This document shows, in pieces, positions 47,480-58,979 of a DNA stretch of 64,000 nt (the first letter of the stretch is position 1; the number at the start of each line of letters is the position of its first letter). The notes under the pieces are model-generated. The model saw nothing but the letters and a program-made list of their open reading frames with translations. It did no database searches and was not told the DNA's origin. The translations under genes and the position numbers were made by a program. The stretch comes from Oscheius sp. JU75 (lineage: Eukaryota > Nematoda > Chromadorea > Rhabditida > Rhabditidae), in contig JASJZC010000002.1 of the NCBI GenBank assembly GCA_037178855.1, positions 5,530,501-5,594,500 on the forward strand, given 5' to 3'.

Positions 47480-49167
47480 TAGAACAGAAATACTGACTGC
47501 CGGTTCTTATCGTGAACGACATCGATTTATAGAGCCAGAGACTCCGGAAATGTTATCATTTTTATGGGGGGAAAAATCGGTGGGAGGACAGCATTAATTG
47601 CCCTAAATTTGCAGAAAATTGTCATCTTTCGGGACCAAGAAGAGTTGGAAAAGACTTTCGAAAAAACGAGTAAGAACCCCCTCCCAAGGGACAGTTTCTT
47701 CTCGCCCTAATTAGGTGTTCTCACTTTGATCTCTGACATTCGTGTCTATTTTCGCCGTTTTGTTTAATGAAAAGCCAGATAGCCTCCCTAGGTGGAGAAA
47801 CCAGTTGAGATGAGTCAGGCTTCGCCTTTGTAGAGAGCGTCATCTGCTTTCCACTCCCTCTAATCCGTCTCCGCCTGTAGCTTTCACCCATCCGTGGTCT
47901 CTAGTAATCAAGCCTTTTTTCGAATTTTAGGCCTTTTGGGAGTTTTGCGACGACACGGTTAATCCAGTCAGTGTGTGAAAAGAGTTGACCTTGGCAGCTT
48001 AAACTTTGGAATATGACCAGTTGCGTCAGAGGGACTGTCTGTATCTGTCCGTGTCCAACTTCATCTTTATTCCTACTGTTCAATTTGATAATGGCAGTTC
48101 TTTCATTAAAATTTGACAGAACCAAGACTGTCCGTCATTGTATATCTGGTTTGGCACTTCGGAATATGACCGAAACTGACTGTCAACTGTCTCTGTCCGA
48201 CTCCCTATGCCGTATACCTACCATGGACGTGTGAAATTTAGAATTGTAGCAACCGAGTCTACCCGACCCTGTCCCTAAAACTGTTTCCCCATGTCTGTCT
48301 GCCTCGCTTTCTCTTAATTCCCCAGACTATGCCCGAGGGGAAACTCGTACAGTCGGAAGCTATCAGCGACCATCACTTTTTCCTTCCTCATCATCCAGCA
48401 GCGCCCTGTCCCTCCTCCTCTCACTCGTTTCCTCTTCCGCGCTTGCTAACGGTCCCTTTTCTCTCACTTTACAGCCATAGGCTGGCTTAACTTCAAGGCA
48501 GCAAAAATACTCTAATCGAGTTCGTCCCCAATGTGTACGTATGATTTTGTCTCGCCTCTCTATCTCTCCCTGTCTGCCCCTAGCAGCCTTCCAAACCTGT
48601 CGTTTGATAATTCTGATATCCCCACTTCTGACGCGCGCCATTGCGTTGCGTAAGCTGCTTTTGGGAGCCGCGTTTCCCTTTCGACCCCGAGAGAGAGGAC
48701 AGACCGTCTGGCACCGCTTCCTGGTTCCGCCTTTTTGGACAGAGGCTTAGGTTCCAGACTTGGTCATGCATTAGACCGAAACCAACTTCCTATCTCTGAT
48801 GATGTGAAAATCTACTCAACGCCAAGAGAAGAGAGTACACTTTTACCAGAGTTCCTTTCTCCAAAAGTTTTCTGTACTCTTGATCACTGTCTCCTAGCGA
48901 TCGTAAAAGGTCTGGTTTATGCATATATTATCCTGATCTCGCCCAAAGAATTCTTTGGCCTCCGGCGCAATGTTTCCAATCTTTCCTCCTCTTCTCAAAA
49001 AAGCAAATGTCCAGTCTGGGCAAGTGGGCGTTTGAGACATGTCCACTTCTCCCTCCTTCCCTCCCTCTCCACACCCTTTGTGATCACACCTTAGATCCAT
49101 ATCTACTTCGTGTTCAGATCCAAATCACATCCGGTTGCCTCTTCGAGAAATCCTTGGCAGTTGCTAG
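47480..49167. other. Intergenic region between the lysozyme-like gene and PTR
   Basis: About 1.7 kb with no supported gene. It contains loose CTGTCTGTCC/TGTCCGACT repeats (48030-48320) and CT-rich tracts. The two flanking genes are divergent, so promoters of both are expected here. Confidence 0.4.
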
Positions 49168-52100
49168 ATGTTATTCAAGCAGTTTGAACGGTGGCTTGCC
49201 GCCACCTTCGAGCCTTTCGGAGCCTTTATTGGGAGGAGGCCAGGCCTGGTTCTAATCCTGTCTATTCTTGCTACAGCCTTTTTCGGTCTGGGACTGTTTT
49301 GGTTCGAAGAGGCAAGTTCCACTTTCTTGAACTTCAATTGCTTCCAAATTGCAAAGTTTGTTGCAAAATTTCAAAAACGGGAAGTAGAACAAATGTCAGT
49401 TAATTGGATAGGTTGGATAATTAGAAGACTGTCGCTCTCTTGGGGATCTCTTGATAAACTACACGACTCGAAGGACTCTCGATTTCAATAGAAAGAGGCT
49501 AAGTGTCAGGGGTTTGATATCTTTGTTGTCTGTCTCTTTTTCTGGCCAATTTGTCTGCTTCCAGGTGAACAATGTTCGCAACGAGTACTCTCCAATGAAT
49601 TCACCCAGTCGCGAAGAGTATGCGGTAGCTAAAGCCTTCTTGAACCAGGTACACTATTCTTAAACCCCTCACAACTTTCCCTTCAGAACGGAACCCTGGA
49701 CCCCTCCTACGTGATGGTTGTTGCTGCAGATGAAGGTTCTCTACTCCGGGAAAGTCATCGCCTCCGTCTCATCGAACTAGTCAAGCTGCTACAGAACAAT
49801 GTCTCGGTCGAGTTTGAGGGAAAGGTTAGTGCTTTTGATACTAGGAACAAGATAGATTTAGATCTACGAGTTCCGAGACCTCTGCGAGCCCTATTGCGAA
49901 CTGAACACAGCTTTTCTGGCCTTTTTGAAGCTTTACGATGCGGAAAACCCCTCGACCTTCACATATCCGCAAGTTGAAATCTTCGGCACACAGGCCTTTC
50001 TAGGTGAGTCGAGGTCGTAGGCAATGGACCGTAGCTTGTCATTTTGCAGGAAATAACGTCTACGGGGTCGAACTGTTCAACGGAACAAAACAGATCCAGG
50101 CCTTCACGACTGCGATCTTGCCATTCTATCTTGTGGTAGACTATGCGGCCGCAGATGTTATCTTATTGTGGCTACAAGAGGCTAGGAAAGCTTTCAAACA
50201 GCCAAAGTTTGATATCTTCCATGTGGGTTTAAATTTCGGATGTAGTCAAGATTTGCAGTGCGAGGCAACTGGCGATGCTCTGGTCTCGTCTGAAGTGCGT
50301 CGGATGGGCTTTGAAACCGCGCCACTCCTGATCGGATCCATTGCCGCGATGATCCTCTTCGTCTTGGCATTTTCTGGAAGGTGTGTCCACTTGAAGAGCA
50401 CTTCGCAACTACTTCTTTTAGACGGGATCCATCAAGATCGAAGCCATGGGAATCTATGATTGGATGTCTCATACCATTACTGGCCATAGTGTCAGCAACA
50501 GGAATCTTGAGCTTCTTTGGCATGAAATTCCAATCGATCATTGTGGCGGCTCTCTTCCTCGTCGAATCAATGGGTGTTGACGATGTCTTTATTATTCTAA
50601 GGGCTTGGGATCGAACCTCACCGACCGAGAGTGTGGAAAGACGGACTGCCATAGCACTGGAAGACGCCGGGCCCAGTATAACCATCAGGTAACGATTCTG
50701 TTCCCTGTCTCAATGCAGATTCAGTGCCATCACCAACTCGATGTCCTTCTTTATCGGAATGGCTTCCCAGACCCCGGCTGTCAAGGCATTCTCGCTCTAC
50801 TCGGCCGTTGCTATCATCATCGCCTACCTCTATCAACTGATCATGTTCAGGTAGGCATCCCTTCCTTTTACCGCTATGGAACTCTCTTTCAGTGCGGTGG
50901 TAGCTTTGAGTGGCTATCGGGAACAGTCCGGACTACAATCTGTCCTCTGCTGTCTAAAAGCCAACCCTCAAGCCAGATCACCTCTGGTCGAATGGGCTGT
51001 GGCTCGACAGACCGAGTTCATTTCCTTCTACGCTTGGCTCCTGTCCCGGTGGTACTTCAAGTTAGTCCTCTTTTTTTTTTGATCATGTCCAATTCAGAGC
51101 AGCACTGTCCATCTTCATGGTAGCCTACTTCTATATCAGTGCCATTGGAATAAGTCGTCTCGACTCTCTAATCTCAATCGAGAAGATGGCTCTGCCCGAC
51201 TCTTACCTTCAAACCTTCCAACAGAGATATGAGACAGCTTTGAAGAACATGCAGCCGATCAGTGTCTTCATCATGAATCCGGGAGATTTGAGGGAGCCGG
51301 AGAGGCTGGAAAGTTAGTTTAGAAACCGTAACAGGCTTATTATTGAATTTCCAGCGATCAAGAACGTCGTTGCTGAGTTCGAGAAGGCCACCTACAGCTA
51401 CGGCCCAGAATCGACATTCTTCTGGCTCCAACCCTACGAGGACTTCCTTCGTTTTTATGGCGAGACTGAAGACTTTACCTACGCCGAGATTCCGACTTTC
51501 TTCAAATCGGCCACCTATTTCTATCTGTCTTCCTTCGTTAAGTACAACGAGACAGCCTGTCTGGAAGATTCTCCTCAGTGCATCACTTCCTTCTTCTTCA
51601 TGACCAACTTCCATGATGTAAGTTTTTGTAATTTCTGTTTGAGAGAAAAATTCAGCACATCAAGTACCACGAACTTATTCCCGCAGTGGAGGATTGGAGA
51701 AGGATCGCTGCCAAGTATCCTGACTACCAAATACATCCCTATTCTGATCACTCTCCGTTCGTCGACCAGGTTTGTAACTCGCAGTATACAAAAAGTTCCA
51801 GACCCTTGCCATCGACTCAACAGTCTGGGGCTCTGTCGGAGCAGCTCTTCTCTGTACAGCCATCGCCTGTTTCATCTTCATTCCGAACCTCCTCTGTATA
51901 GTCTCGGCCTGTTTTAGTGTCCTTTCCATCACTATCGGAATCGTGGGAATTCTCTCTCTTTGGAGTAGGTTTTCCCTTTTCGATCCGATCTCCCGAGGCA
52001 ATGTGACCTCGCCCCAGAATGACGTAGCAGCCGTGACGACAGGTTTCTTGTCGTTTGATTGGAAATTGATAAACCAACATGGGAAAGGTCGTCTAAACAG

Positions 52101-52792
52101 CGCGAAGACGATGATTGCGAGGGAACTTTCGGATTCAGGCATCGACTTGGATCCACTCTCTATGGCTGCTCTGTTGATGGCTATTGGCTTCTCTGTGGAC
52201 TTCACCAGTCACTTTGCCTATCACTTCTACAAGGCCAAACAGCCAGTATGCAAAGTGTTAACAAAGTACGAAGAAAATTAAGGACCCCGTGGATCGCATA
52301 GAAGAAACCCTGACCACGATCGGCTGGCCACTAATGGAAGTCGGCTTGTCGACTATTGCCGGAATTGCTCCTCTTCTTTTCAAACAATCCTACCTCGCAC
52401 TGGTTTTTATGAAAACAATCTTCGTCGTCTGCATCCTGGGCATGTTTCACGGATTGGTTGTGTTGCCGGCCATCCTGGTCACTGTGTCGACAAAAAAAAT
52501 TGGTGAGAGGGAGGGCGAAAGACAGTGACTGCACCTTTCAGTGAGTACACCAAACTCGGAGTCGTCTTCCGAGCGCTCCTCTCAAAAGTCTATTGAGCGG
52601 AAGGAGAGTTTCTACCGCACACAGAAGCTGATCAGTCGGATAAATCAAGAAATCTGGCATTCCAGAGTATGAGAATCACTGGTATCTACAGAAAGGAGTT
52701 TTCAGGTCTCTCCTGTGACTCCCGAAGAGGCCTGTCAACGACCAGCACTGAAACACAACATTGCGTTGGGAAGGACACTCTCCAACCAGTAA
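49168..52792 (+). CDS. ptr: Patched-related (PTR) membrane protein with sterol-sensing-type domain
   Basis: PTR proteins are an expanded nematode family related to Patched and Dispatched, needed in epidermal, moulting and sterol-linked processes. The start [20 protein letters not shown] follows TTGCTAG. TM1 ([19 protein letters not shown]) leads to a large extracellular loop ([40 protein letters not shown]). The five-TM sterol-sensing-type cluster begins near 50320 ([17 protein letters not shown]) and includes the characteristic [17 protein letters not shown] with [17 protein letters not shown]. The second extracellular domain lies at 51120-51780, and the last TM block contains [20 protein letters not shown] and [13 protein letters not shown]. 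The cytoplasmic tail is Ser-rich and ends RTLSNQ. There are about 14 exons with short introns. The stop codon is at 52790-52792. The C. elegans orthologue cannot be assigned by eye. Confidence 0.88.
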
Positions 52793-52874
52793 TCGGGTAT
52801 CTTTGACTCTGCCTAGCTTCTTTTTCTCTGTCCAACAGACTCTTTGATCTCTAAATGTGGCTTTCCTTATGTTG

Positions 52875-52889
52875 AATAAATGATTTATT
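52875..52889. terminator. Facing poly(A) signals of two convergent genes
   Basis: AATAAA on the plus strand (52875-52880, PTR) and AATAAA on the minus strand (52884-52889, secreted orphan) lie three bases apart. Each signal lies before the other gene's stop codon, so the two transcripts must overlap at their 3' ends. Confidence 0.6.
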
Positions 52890-52901
52890 ATTAAGAGAGG
52901 A

Positions 52902-54196
52902 TCACTTTCCGATTCCCATTCCTGCTCCCTTCTCAATCTCGACATCTCCAAATCCGCCTGGTAGATTGAGAGCATCGCGGTCAGTCTTTCCGATGGCGAA
53001 CGGTGCATTCGGGTTGACAGCTCCATAGCCGGGTTCGAAGCCTTTGAAGTATTTCGGACGGTTTCCTCCCAGCTTTGAGAAGACTAAAAATGTTTTGATA
53101 CACTGGGAAAACAAAAACTGACTCTTGTTGACTCCGGGAAGATTGGGGATTCCGAAAGACTTGAGGACTTCCTGACTGAGCTTCTTGTCTCCGTTGTTGG
53201 GCTCCTTTCCGAATCCGAGGTTGGGATATCTGAAAAGGTTTGTCTCTGTTCACTGTTAGACAAACCCATGAGACAAGGAGTTCATTGTTCTTGCAGGGCC
53301 ATTGCCGTAACGATGTCCCAAAACTCCAGCTCGGACTCCCTGATTGAACATCATTCCGCCGATCTGATTGAAGAAGGGCAGATTGTTCTTTCCGATGTCA
53401 GCTCCGTGACTCGCTTGCATCTCGAATCCTAAAATGTCATGTCAGGAGCGTAATCTCCGGTCCCAAAAGTTCTCTTCAAGGCAGTTGTCTCCCTGTGGAA
53501 GAAAGTCTACCTGGAATAGCTCCCAATCCAAAGCCGAAACTTCGTCCGAGGCCCAGATTTCCGTTTTCCTGCTTCTGACCATACCCTTTCGGACGACCGT
53601 CGTCGTCTCTTCCAGTCCTGCTGGCAAACAAGTTGGTATTCGGAACACCGCACTTCTCCGAAAACTCTTGGCAGAAGATCTGTATCTTATTGTTTTTTGA
53701 ACTCTACCCTTTCGAAAACACCTGCAGATCGTATCGTAGCTTCTTGCCCGGCAGACAAGTGACTTGGAAAGTGTATTGATTCACAGGACAGTACTTTCTG
53801 TAGTCCTGTTCTTTCTGGAGAGTCGGATAAATCGTGTAGAGGATGTTCTGTCGGGGTAGAGGAACCGGCGTTGTGCTGCGATAACGTCTTGTGGTGGTTT
53901 CCTCCTCCAACTCTAGAGAAATGTCCTCTTCAGCATCAAAGTCCTTGGTTTCCTCAATTGAAAACTTGTCTTTTTACATCTAAAAGTGCACCTTTTTTGT
54001 CTTTTCGTCGAAAGGATCATCAGGTGCCCTTGGAACAGCCCGTCGGACATCCGGTTGTTGGTTCTGACAATAGACTAAAGAGGGGTTACGCTCACACGCG
54101 AGCTGGACAAAGTCTAAAGCTGGTCTCTGAACAAAAACATAACTTGGAGGAACCTAAGGCTGTAGCAGAGGAAAGAACGAGGAGGAACAATAGCAT
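52902..54196 (-). CDS. Secreted Gly/Asn-rich orphan protein
   Basis: The start at 54196 gives a signal peptide (MLLFLLVLSSATA); splicing joins it to YCQNQQPDVRRAVPRAPDDP, an acidic stretch (FDAEEDISLELEEETTT), then a Cys-containing segment (YRKYCPVNQYTFQVTCLPGK) and IFCQEFSEKCGVPNTN, four Cys in total after the signal. The C-terminal half is Gly/Asn/Pro-rich: DDGRPKGYGQKQENGNLGLG, MQASHGADIGKNNLPFFNQI, YPNLGFGKEPNNGDKKLSQE, and PKYFKGFEPGYGAVNPNAPF. It ends with EKGAGMGIGK and a stop at 52902-52904. I do not recognise the family; the composition would suit an extracellular matrix or cuticle-associated protein. Six to seven exons. Confidence 0.6.
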
Positions 54197-54529
54197 TGAC
54201 CGTGATGATGACAGCCAGGGTATCACCTAGCCAAGCCAAATCCAGTCCAGTTGCGGCGGGAAGCCTTCGAATCGAGAGACAAAGCGATTTTTCGAAATCC
54301 GGCTAACAGACAAGACTCTGCCATCCTACCTTTTGACTGCGTCTTCCTCTTCCTAGAAGCGTTCTCTTTGGCGAGTCATCATTGTGCTTACATATGCCCT
54401 CCCATAAACTATAACAGTCCAGCTGTTTTTATTTTTCTTCCACTTCAAGCCTTGACAACGGTAGCAGTGGCAAGAGCAGGCTTGTCTCCTCCCTTCTGTT
54501 CAGTTCCCTGAATCAGAGCTGGAGAGGAT

Positions 54530-55023
54530 TCAGTTGTCTTTCCCTTTACGGCGATCTTCTGCGGAGGCTAGGGAGCAGACGTGTTCTTTTTTGGATGAGC
54601 GAGCTTCTTCGGAGCCTGGGGAGCTTCTGATTCCTGTCCAGGATCGAGGAATAATTCCAAGGTTCTTGGGTTTGGTAGCTTGAGGAGCAGTGATGTTTCT
54701 TGTGGACTTGCCAGTGTCGATGTTCTTTCCGTGGAACAGATTCTGAGAAAATGACCGTTTAGCAATTCACAGAACTTCCACAGTACCTGGATAAAGGGAG
54801 TGATCTTTCTCTCGAGATACTTCAGTATGTTGTTCTTGGAATGACTGCTTATTACCACCTTGGAACGTTCAATTCCACTTTTCTTGTCCTTGTGGGTTTC
54901 AGTGGCACATATTGCAGTCTTGGTAGCATTATAAAACTTCTTCACACCAGCTCTTTCTTCTAGATTGACTGAACATAGACGGCTACGGCAGCCAGAGCCA
55001 GGAAGAAGATGAGAATACGCATC
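54530..55023 (-). pseudogene. Secreted orphan with an apparent frame break after the signal peptide
   Basis: The frame at 55023 begins with a textbook signal peptide (MRILIFFLALAAVAVYVQS) but meets a stop two codons later. A different frame then stays open for about 70 codons (NLEERAGVKKFYNATKTAIC; SKNNILKYLERKITPFIQ) and splices cleanly in phase through a 44-base intron to NLFHGKNIDTGKSTRNITAP, ending with a stop near 54530. The two parts are out of frame by one base. Either a base error or real frameshift has broken the gene, or a different first exon is used. A 50-base intron from ATGC could restore frame but would remove the signal peptide. No family is recognised. Confidence 0.4.
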
Positions 55024-55499
55024 ACGATCTGTCGAAAGCTGTGCACCGGGCCCCCACGAAAAGGACCGTCTTCGCACTAATATAAGAGTTCCAATCCTTG
55101 TGAAACTCTGTCAGAATTTGAGCTGAAACGCGTAGAAACCAAAGTCATCACTCTGAAATACAAAATGTTCCTTTCGAGGCGAAAGTAGTAACTCACGTAA
55201 AAATTCGAGACAGCCTAATATTACCGTCGGCATCGAGTAAAGAAAGCACAGCAGAAAATCTTGTTCCTCTACTCTTCCAAGATATCTGTATATTCGCGGA
55301 AATGTCAAAAAGCTAGAGTCTTCCAACATCGGCTCCTATAGAAAACGCTTTCATTAGATTTAACTTTACAAGTGCTTCTAAATGAGTTTAACCATGCCCA
55401 GAATATTTGTCTGTACGTAGAAAGGGCTTCTGGGAGACCGAACGTTCTTCTCAACGTCGCGAGCAGAAAATTTTCCAAAGATGAAAAATGAATACAACA

Positions 55500-56076
55500 C
55501 TAAGCAAAGTTTATTTCGACCTCCGAATCATCATAGAACGAAGGGTCAAAATTGATTTGAACAGGTCTCAGGGTATTCGCCAGCGGCTTTCTCTTTTCCA
55601 TGTATCGAGTCACAAACTCTTTTGCAAACATGATGTCGGACATTCGCTCGTTCGTCGTCGGGAGATTGAGAGCCTATACCTTATGTGCTTACAGATCGGA
55701 TGAACTCTTACTCTGACTTCGTTACTGACTTGGCGGATAAGATTTCCCACTCTTTTCTTGCTTTTTTTATCCTTCTTCTTCGGAGCTAGCTGTCTCAAGA
55801 CTTGTTCCTTCAGTTGTTCAGGAGACATATTGATCAGTTCCTCAACATTGTACGGAAACTTGGTTATGTCTTTTGGTATTTTCACGTAGGGTTCTGGATT
55901 GTCTGGGTCCTCGGAGTCATCGACTATATAGGTTTGGTGGTTATGCTGAAAGGGTGAAAGTTAGGTATCAGTATTACAAGTGAGTAAGCTACAGTTCACA
56001 CTTTTCAGTACTGTACCTCGTAATACTCCAGACTCCAGCCGATTCCAAAAAGACCTAGAAGAAGAATCCAATGCAT
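55500..56076 (-). CDS. Secreted orphan with Lys-rich processing-like sites
   Basis: The start at 56076 follows TTTTTAG and gives a signal peptide (MHWILLLGLFGIGWS). A 71-base intron joins it to an acidic segment (HNHQTYIVDDSEDPDNPEPY), then VKIPKDITKFPYNVEELINM, SPEQLKEQVLRQLAPKKKDK and KSKKRVGNLIRQVSNEVR. After a 38-base intron comes ALNLPTTNERMSDIMFAKEF, VTRYMEKRKPLANTLRPVQI, then NFDPSFYDDSEVEINFA and the stop (55500-55502). The mature protein has no Cys. The KKKDKKSKKR and EKRK runs could be cleaved by proprotein convertases, so it could be a prohormone, but no amidation site is present. I do not recognise the family. Confidence 0.6.
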
Positions 56077-56079
56077 TTC

Positions 56080-56969
56080 CTAAAAAGTTTAGTGAGTAAG
56101 CGCTGGAAAAAAAGTCGATGGAAGAGATGAGACCATATGTCCGAACGCAACTGAATTTCACGGTGCACCCGCCCGCAGTTATGGTCTCACTAAAACGGAG
56201 AGAAATACTGGGTTCAGCTGTGTGCTGCCCAGACAGTCGATATTGCCCTTTTCACATTACCCCCGGCTCAATTGACCTCCACGAACACTACAATCTATCA
56301 TCACTGGCAGAGAGGCTGAACGGCCTTCCCACCGCACACCGAAATCGATGATCGTGAATCGTGAGAGTTAACAGAAAGTTTATAGCTCTCGAGTACAGAA
56401 TATTATTGAATATAGTCTGCATGACGAGCCCATCGACTAAAGAGACGAGGACGAGAGCCAGAGTCGAAGAAGGATGCCAGGGGGAAGTTGCCCTGGATCT
56501 GGAAAAGTTGATCTTTGAGAGAGTATGCTTTTGCAGTCCATTGAGTAACTTTTTTCTTTTGGGAGGAAGTCTGGGACATAAACATTTTCAAATGTTTATG
56601 ATCTCTCGGCTTAAATGTTCAATTAGGACGTCAAAAAGTGCCACGGGTGAGTCGTAAAAAGGCCGAGACTCTTTATGGTAGGATTTAATGGTGCACTAAT
56701 CGTAGATTCATAATTTTCTGATCCCAAAAGACATTTTGCAGTCTAGATATGTTCTGCAAAGCTGTTTTTAAGTCCGAAACCTTCAAATTCCAGAGCATCG
56801 CAAGAGTAAAATATCATTTCCTGGCCTAAATATAGGGAGTTCACCGAGTAGACATGCTTCGGCGCACTACTTGACCGAGGCATTTCGGACATGTGATGAC
56901 ACTCATCACTCTTTGTGTTTTGCAACGTTGTAGGTAAAACCAAATGCTACAACTTTGTAGAGCATACCA
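56080..56969. other. Intergenic or intronic region with a hairpin-forming element
   Basis: No supported coding region. Around 56920-56965 the text contains GTTGTAGGTAAAACC and CTACAACTTTGTAGAGC, similar to units in the element at 61573-61860; it may be another copy of that repeat family. Confidence 0.35.
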
Positions 56970-57161
56970 TCACAAATGATACTCACCTGCCGAACTCTGG
57001 TGTTGGTTCTCCAAGCAGGAGCCGTCCTCGAAAATTGCAGTTCCTAAACCAGGAATCAGCCCATCCAGTCTCAGCCTCACCCTAACAATTTTGTTGTCTT
57101 CGGCACAGGCCTGGACGATGACGAGAAAGACGCAGATGATGAGAGAGCGAATGGAGATCAT
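56970..57161 (-). CDS. Small secreted orphan protein (possibly a first exon)
   Basis: The start at 57161 follows CTATTTTAG and encodes a signal peptide (SLIICVFLVIVQACA) and a short mature part (EDNKIVRVRLRLDGLIPGLG; TAIFEDGSCLENQHQSSAG). The frame stops four codons later, but a GTGAGT donor stands exactly after SSAG, so the gene may continue leftward through an exon I could not place. No family is recognised. Confidence 0.45.
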   Translation of the reverse strand: MISIRSLIICVFLVIVQACAEDNKIVRVRLRLDGLIPGLGTAIFEDGSCLENQHQSSAGEYHL

Positions 57162-57757
57162 TCTGTAGTCCTAAAATAGACCGGTCAACTGAAAAGCAGC
57201 AATGACTTTACGCACCATTTTGAGAGAGGAACTGGGACAAAATAAGCTGAATGTTTTGCCAAAACGGGTGGACAACTACGTGTGAGAAGCACTGATCCAG
57301 ATGCTAATATGAGTGCGATTTTCGGGCCATTGAAGTTGGGGGTGTAAACTTCTTGGAACGGAGAGAGGTTCGAAGTCCAAAAACCTGGTCTCCTTTAGAT
57401 GGTATGCAGAGTACAGAGAGATGGATAGGTTAAAAAGATTCCCGGAGGGAGAGGTAATTCTGAATTCGGAATGAGTGAGCATAGGGGGTGGATGTACTCT
57501 CTCTTTAGTTCAAAAGGTCCTCCTCATCGAAAAGAAGAAGGGGACGAATTGAGTTGGCACGTTTTCTTCCTATAGGGCTGTAAGTAGGCGGCACCTACTG
57601 AAAATCTGATGGCTTTTTCAAGGAGGGAGCAGAGAGAGAGCGAGAGAGAGACCTACCTGACTCGTCATGCTGCTCTTCCAACTGAATTATCCAATTTACC
57701 ACGAGAGAATTCGGCAAGACAGCTTTATTACTAACAGTTAGCGTAAAAGATCATAGT

Positions 57758-58974
57758 TTATGCGACGTCGCTCTGCAGGGCCTTCTTGCTCTCTTCAACG
57801 TGAAGATATTCTTCACCAGCTTCGGGGATGTGGGCTCCAACAAAGAAGTGGTACAGCCAGGCTCCCAAAGGTCCACCGATCAGAGGAGCAACGACAGGGA
57901 TCCAGAAGTAGTAGTTGTGGACACTAAAAAAGTTCGAGTTTCCAGTAGACATACAACAAGAACACGGGAAAGCTGACAGGCTGACAAGAGACGTTTCAGA
58001 TATTGAAACTGTAAAGGTGAAGCTGGAAACTAAGGGGCAGAGGGACGTGGTATAGGAAGGAGCGAAGTAGCGGTAATTGACCAGAATGTGTAGAAATGCC
58101 CGGTGAAGAAACAAGGACATAAGTCACAGAGTCTAGACCAAGAAACTTTACTCCGACAGATAGAAGAAGGTCTAAAACTCACGTGAAGACCTGGGAACCG
58201 TAGATGAAGGCGGAGAAGATACGCGGTCCGAGATCCCTATAAAACCCTCATACATTCAGTTCACGCCACTCTTACCTAGCAGGGTTGATAGGATATCCCA
58301 AATTCATACCAAGTGCCGTTCCAATCATCACCACGACCAGGCCGAAGAGCAGAGGATGAGCAGCTCCTGGGATCTTGTTTCTCTTGTCGATGATGGCGCA
58401 GACGAAGAGAACAAGAAGTCCGGTACCGGCAACCTGATCGAAGAAGGCAGTACAATTGGAAACATGGTCGGCAGGGTATGAACAGAAACATCCTCCGGTT
58501 CCCTTGGGTCCAAGAAGGACACGGCCGCCAAAGTACTTGTTGAACTGGTCTGAACTTTTTTGTTGTACAGGGACAGAGAGCCTCACCAAGGTAAATTCCA
58601 TAAGCTAGAGCCGAGCCAACAATGGCTCCGATCAACTGAGCTACACAGTAGACGAAGAAATCTTTGAGGCCTAAATGGCCGAGCGTTACCATGGCCAAAG
58701 AGACGGCCGGGTTGAAGTGACCGCCCGAGGTGTGACTACAGACGTAGACACAGAAGGCGATGGCCAAACCCCAGCCGATGTTGATCTGGATCCAGGTGTT
58801 CAACTTCTCGTGAGAGAGGATGAATTGCATCACGATACAGAGCCCGATAAAGAGCAACAGGGCTGTGCCAAAGAATTCGGATAAGGCATTGCGCAGGAGC
58901 GGATTCTTGACCCGGATCTTGTCCCGGAGCTTCTCGGATGGCAGTAGGGACATCTGAGTTACGAATTGAGACAT
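57758..58974 (-). CDS. aqp: Aquaglyceroporin (MIP family channel)
   Basis: A six-TM channel for water and glycerol. The N-terminus MSQFVTQMSLLPSEKL precedes TM1 (LSEFFGTALLLFIGLCIVMQ). The first pore motif lies in SGGHFNPAVSLAMVTLG and the second in GYPINPARDLGPR; the Asp after the second NPA is typical of glycerol-conducting members. The long loop C contains a Cys/Gly-rich segment (GTGGCFCSYPADHVSNCTAF). TM6 (FWIPVVAPLIGGPLGAWLYH) is followed by FVGAHIPEAGEEYLHVEESK and a stop at 57758-57760. Five exons. The open frame extends upstream of 58974 without another credible start; an acceptor-like site is not obvious there. C. elegans has several aqp paralogues, and which one is orthologous cannot be judged here. 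Confidence 0.92.
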
Positions 58975-58979
58975 GCCAG

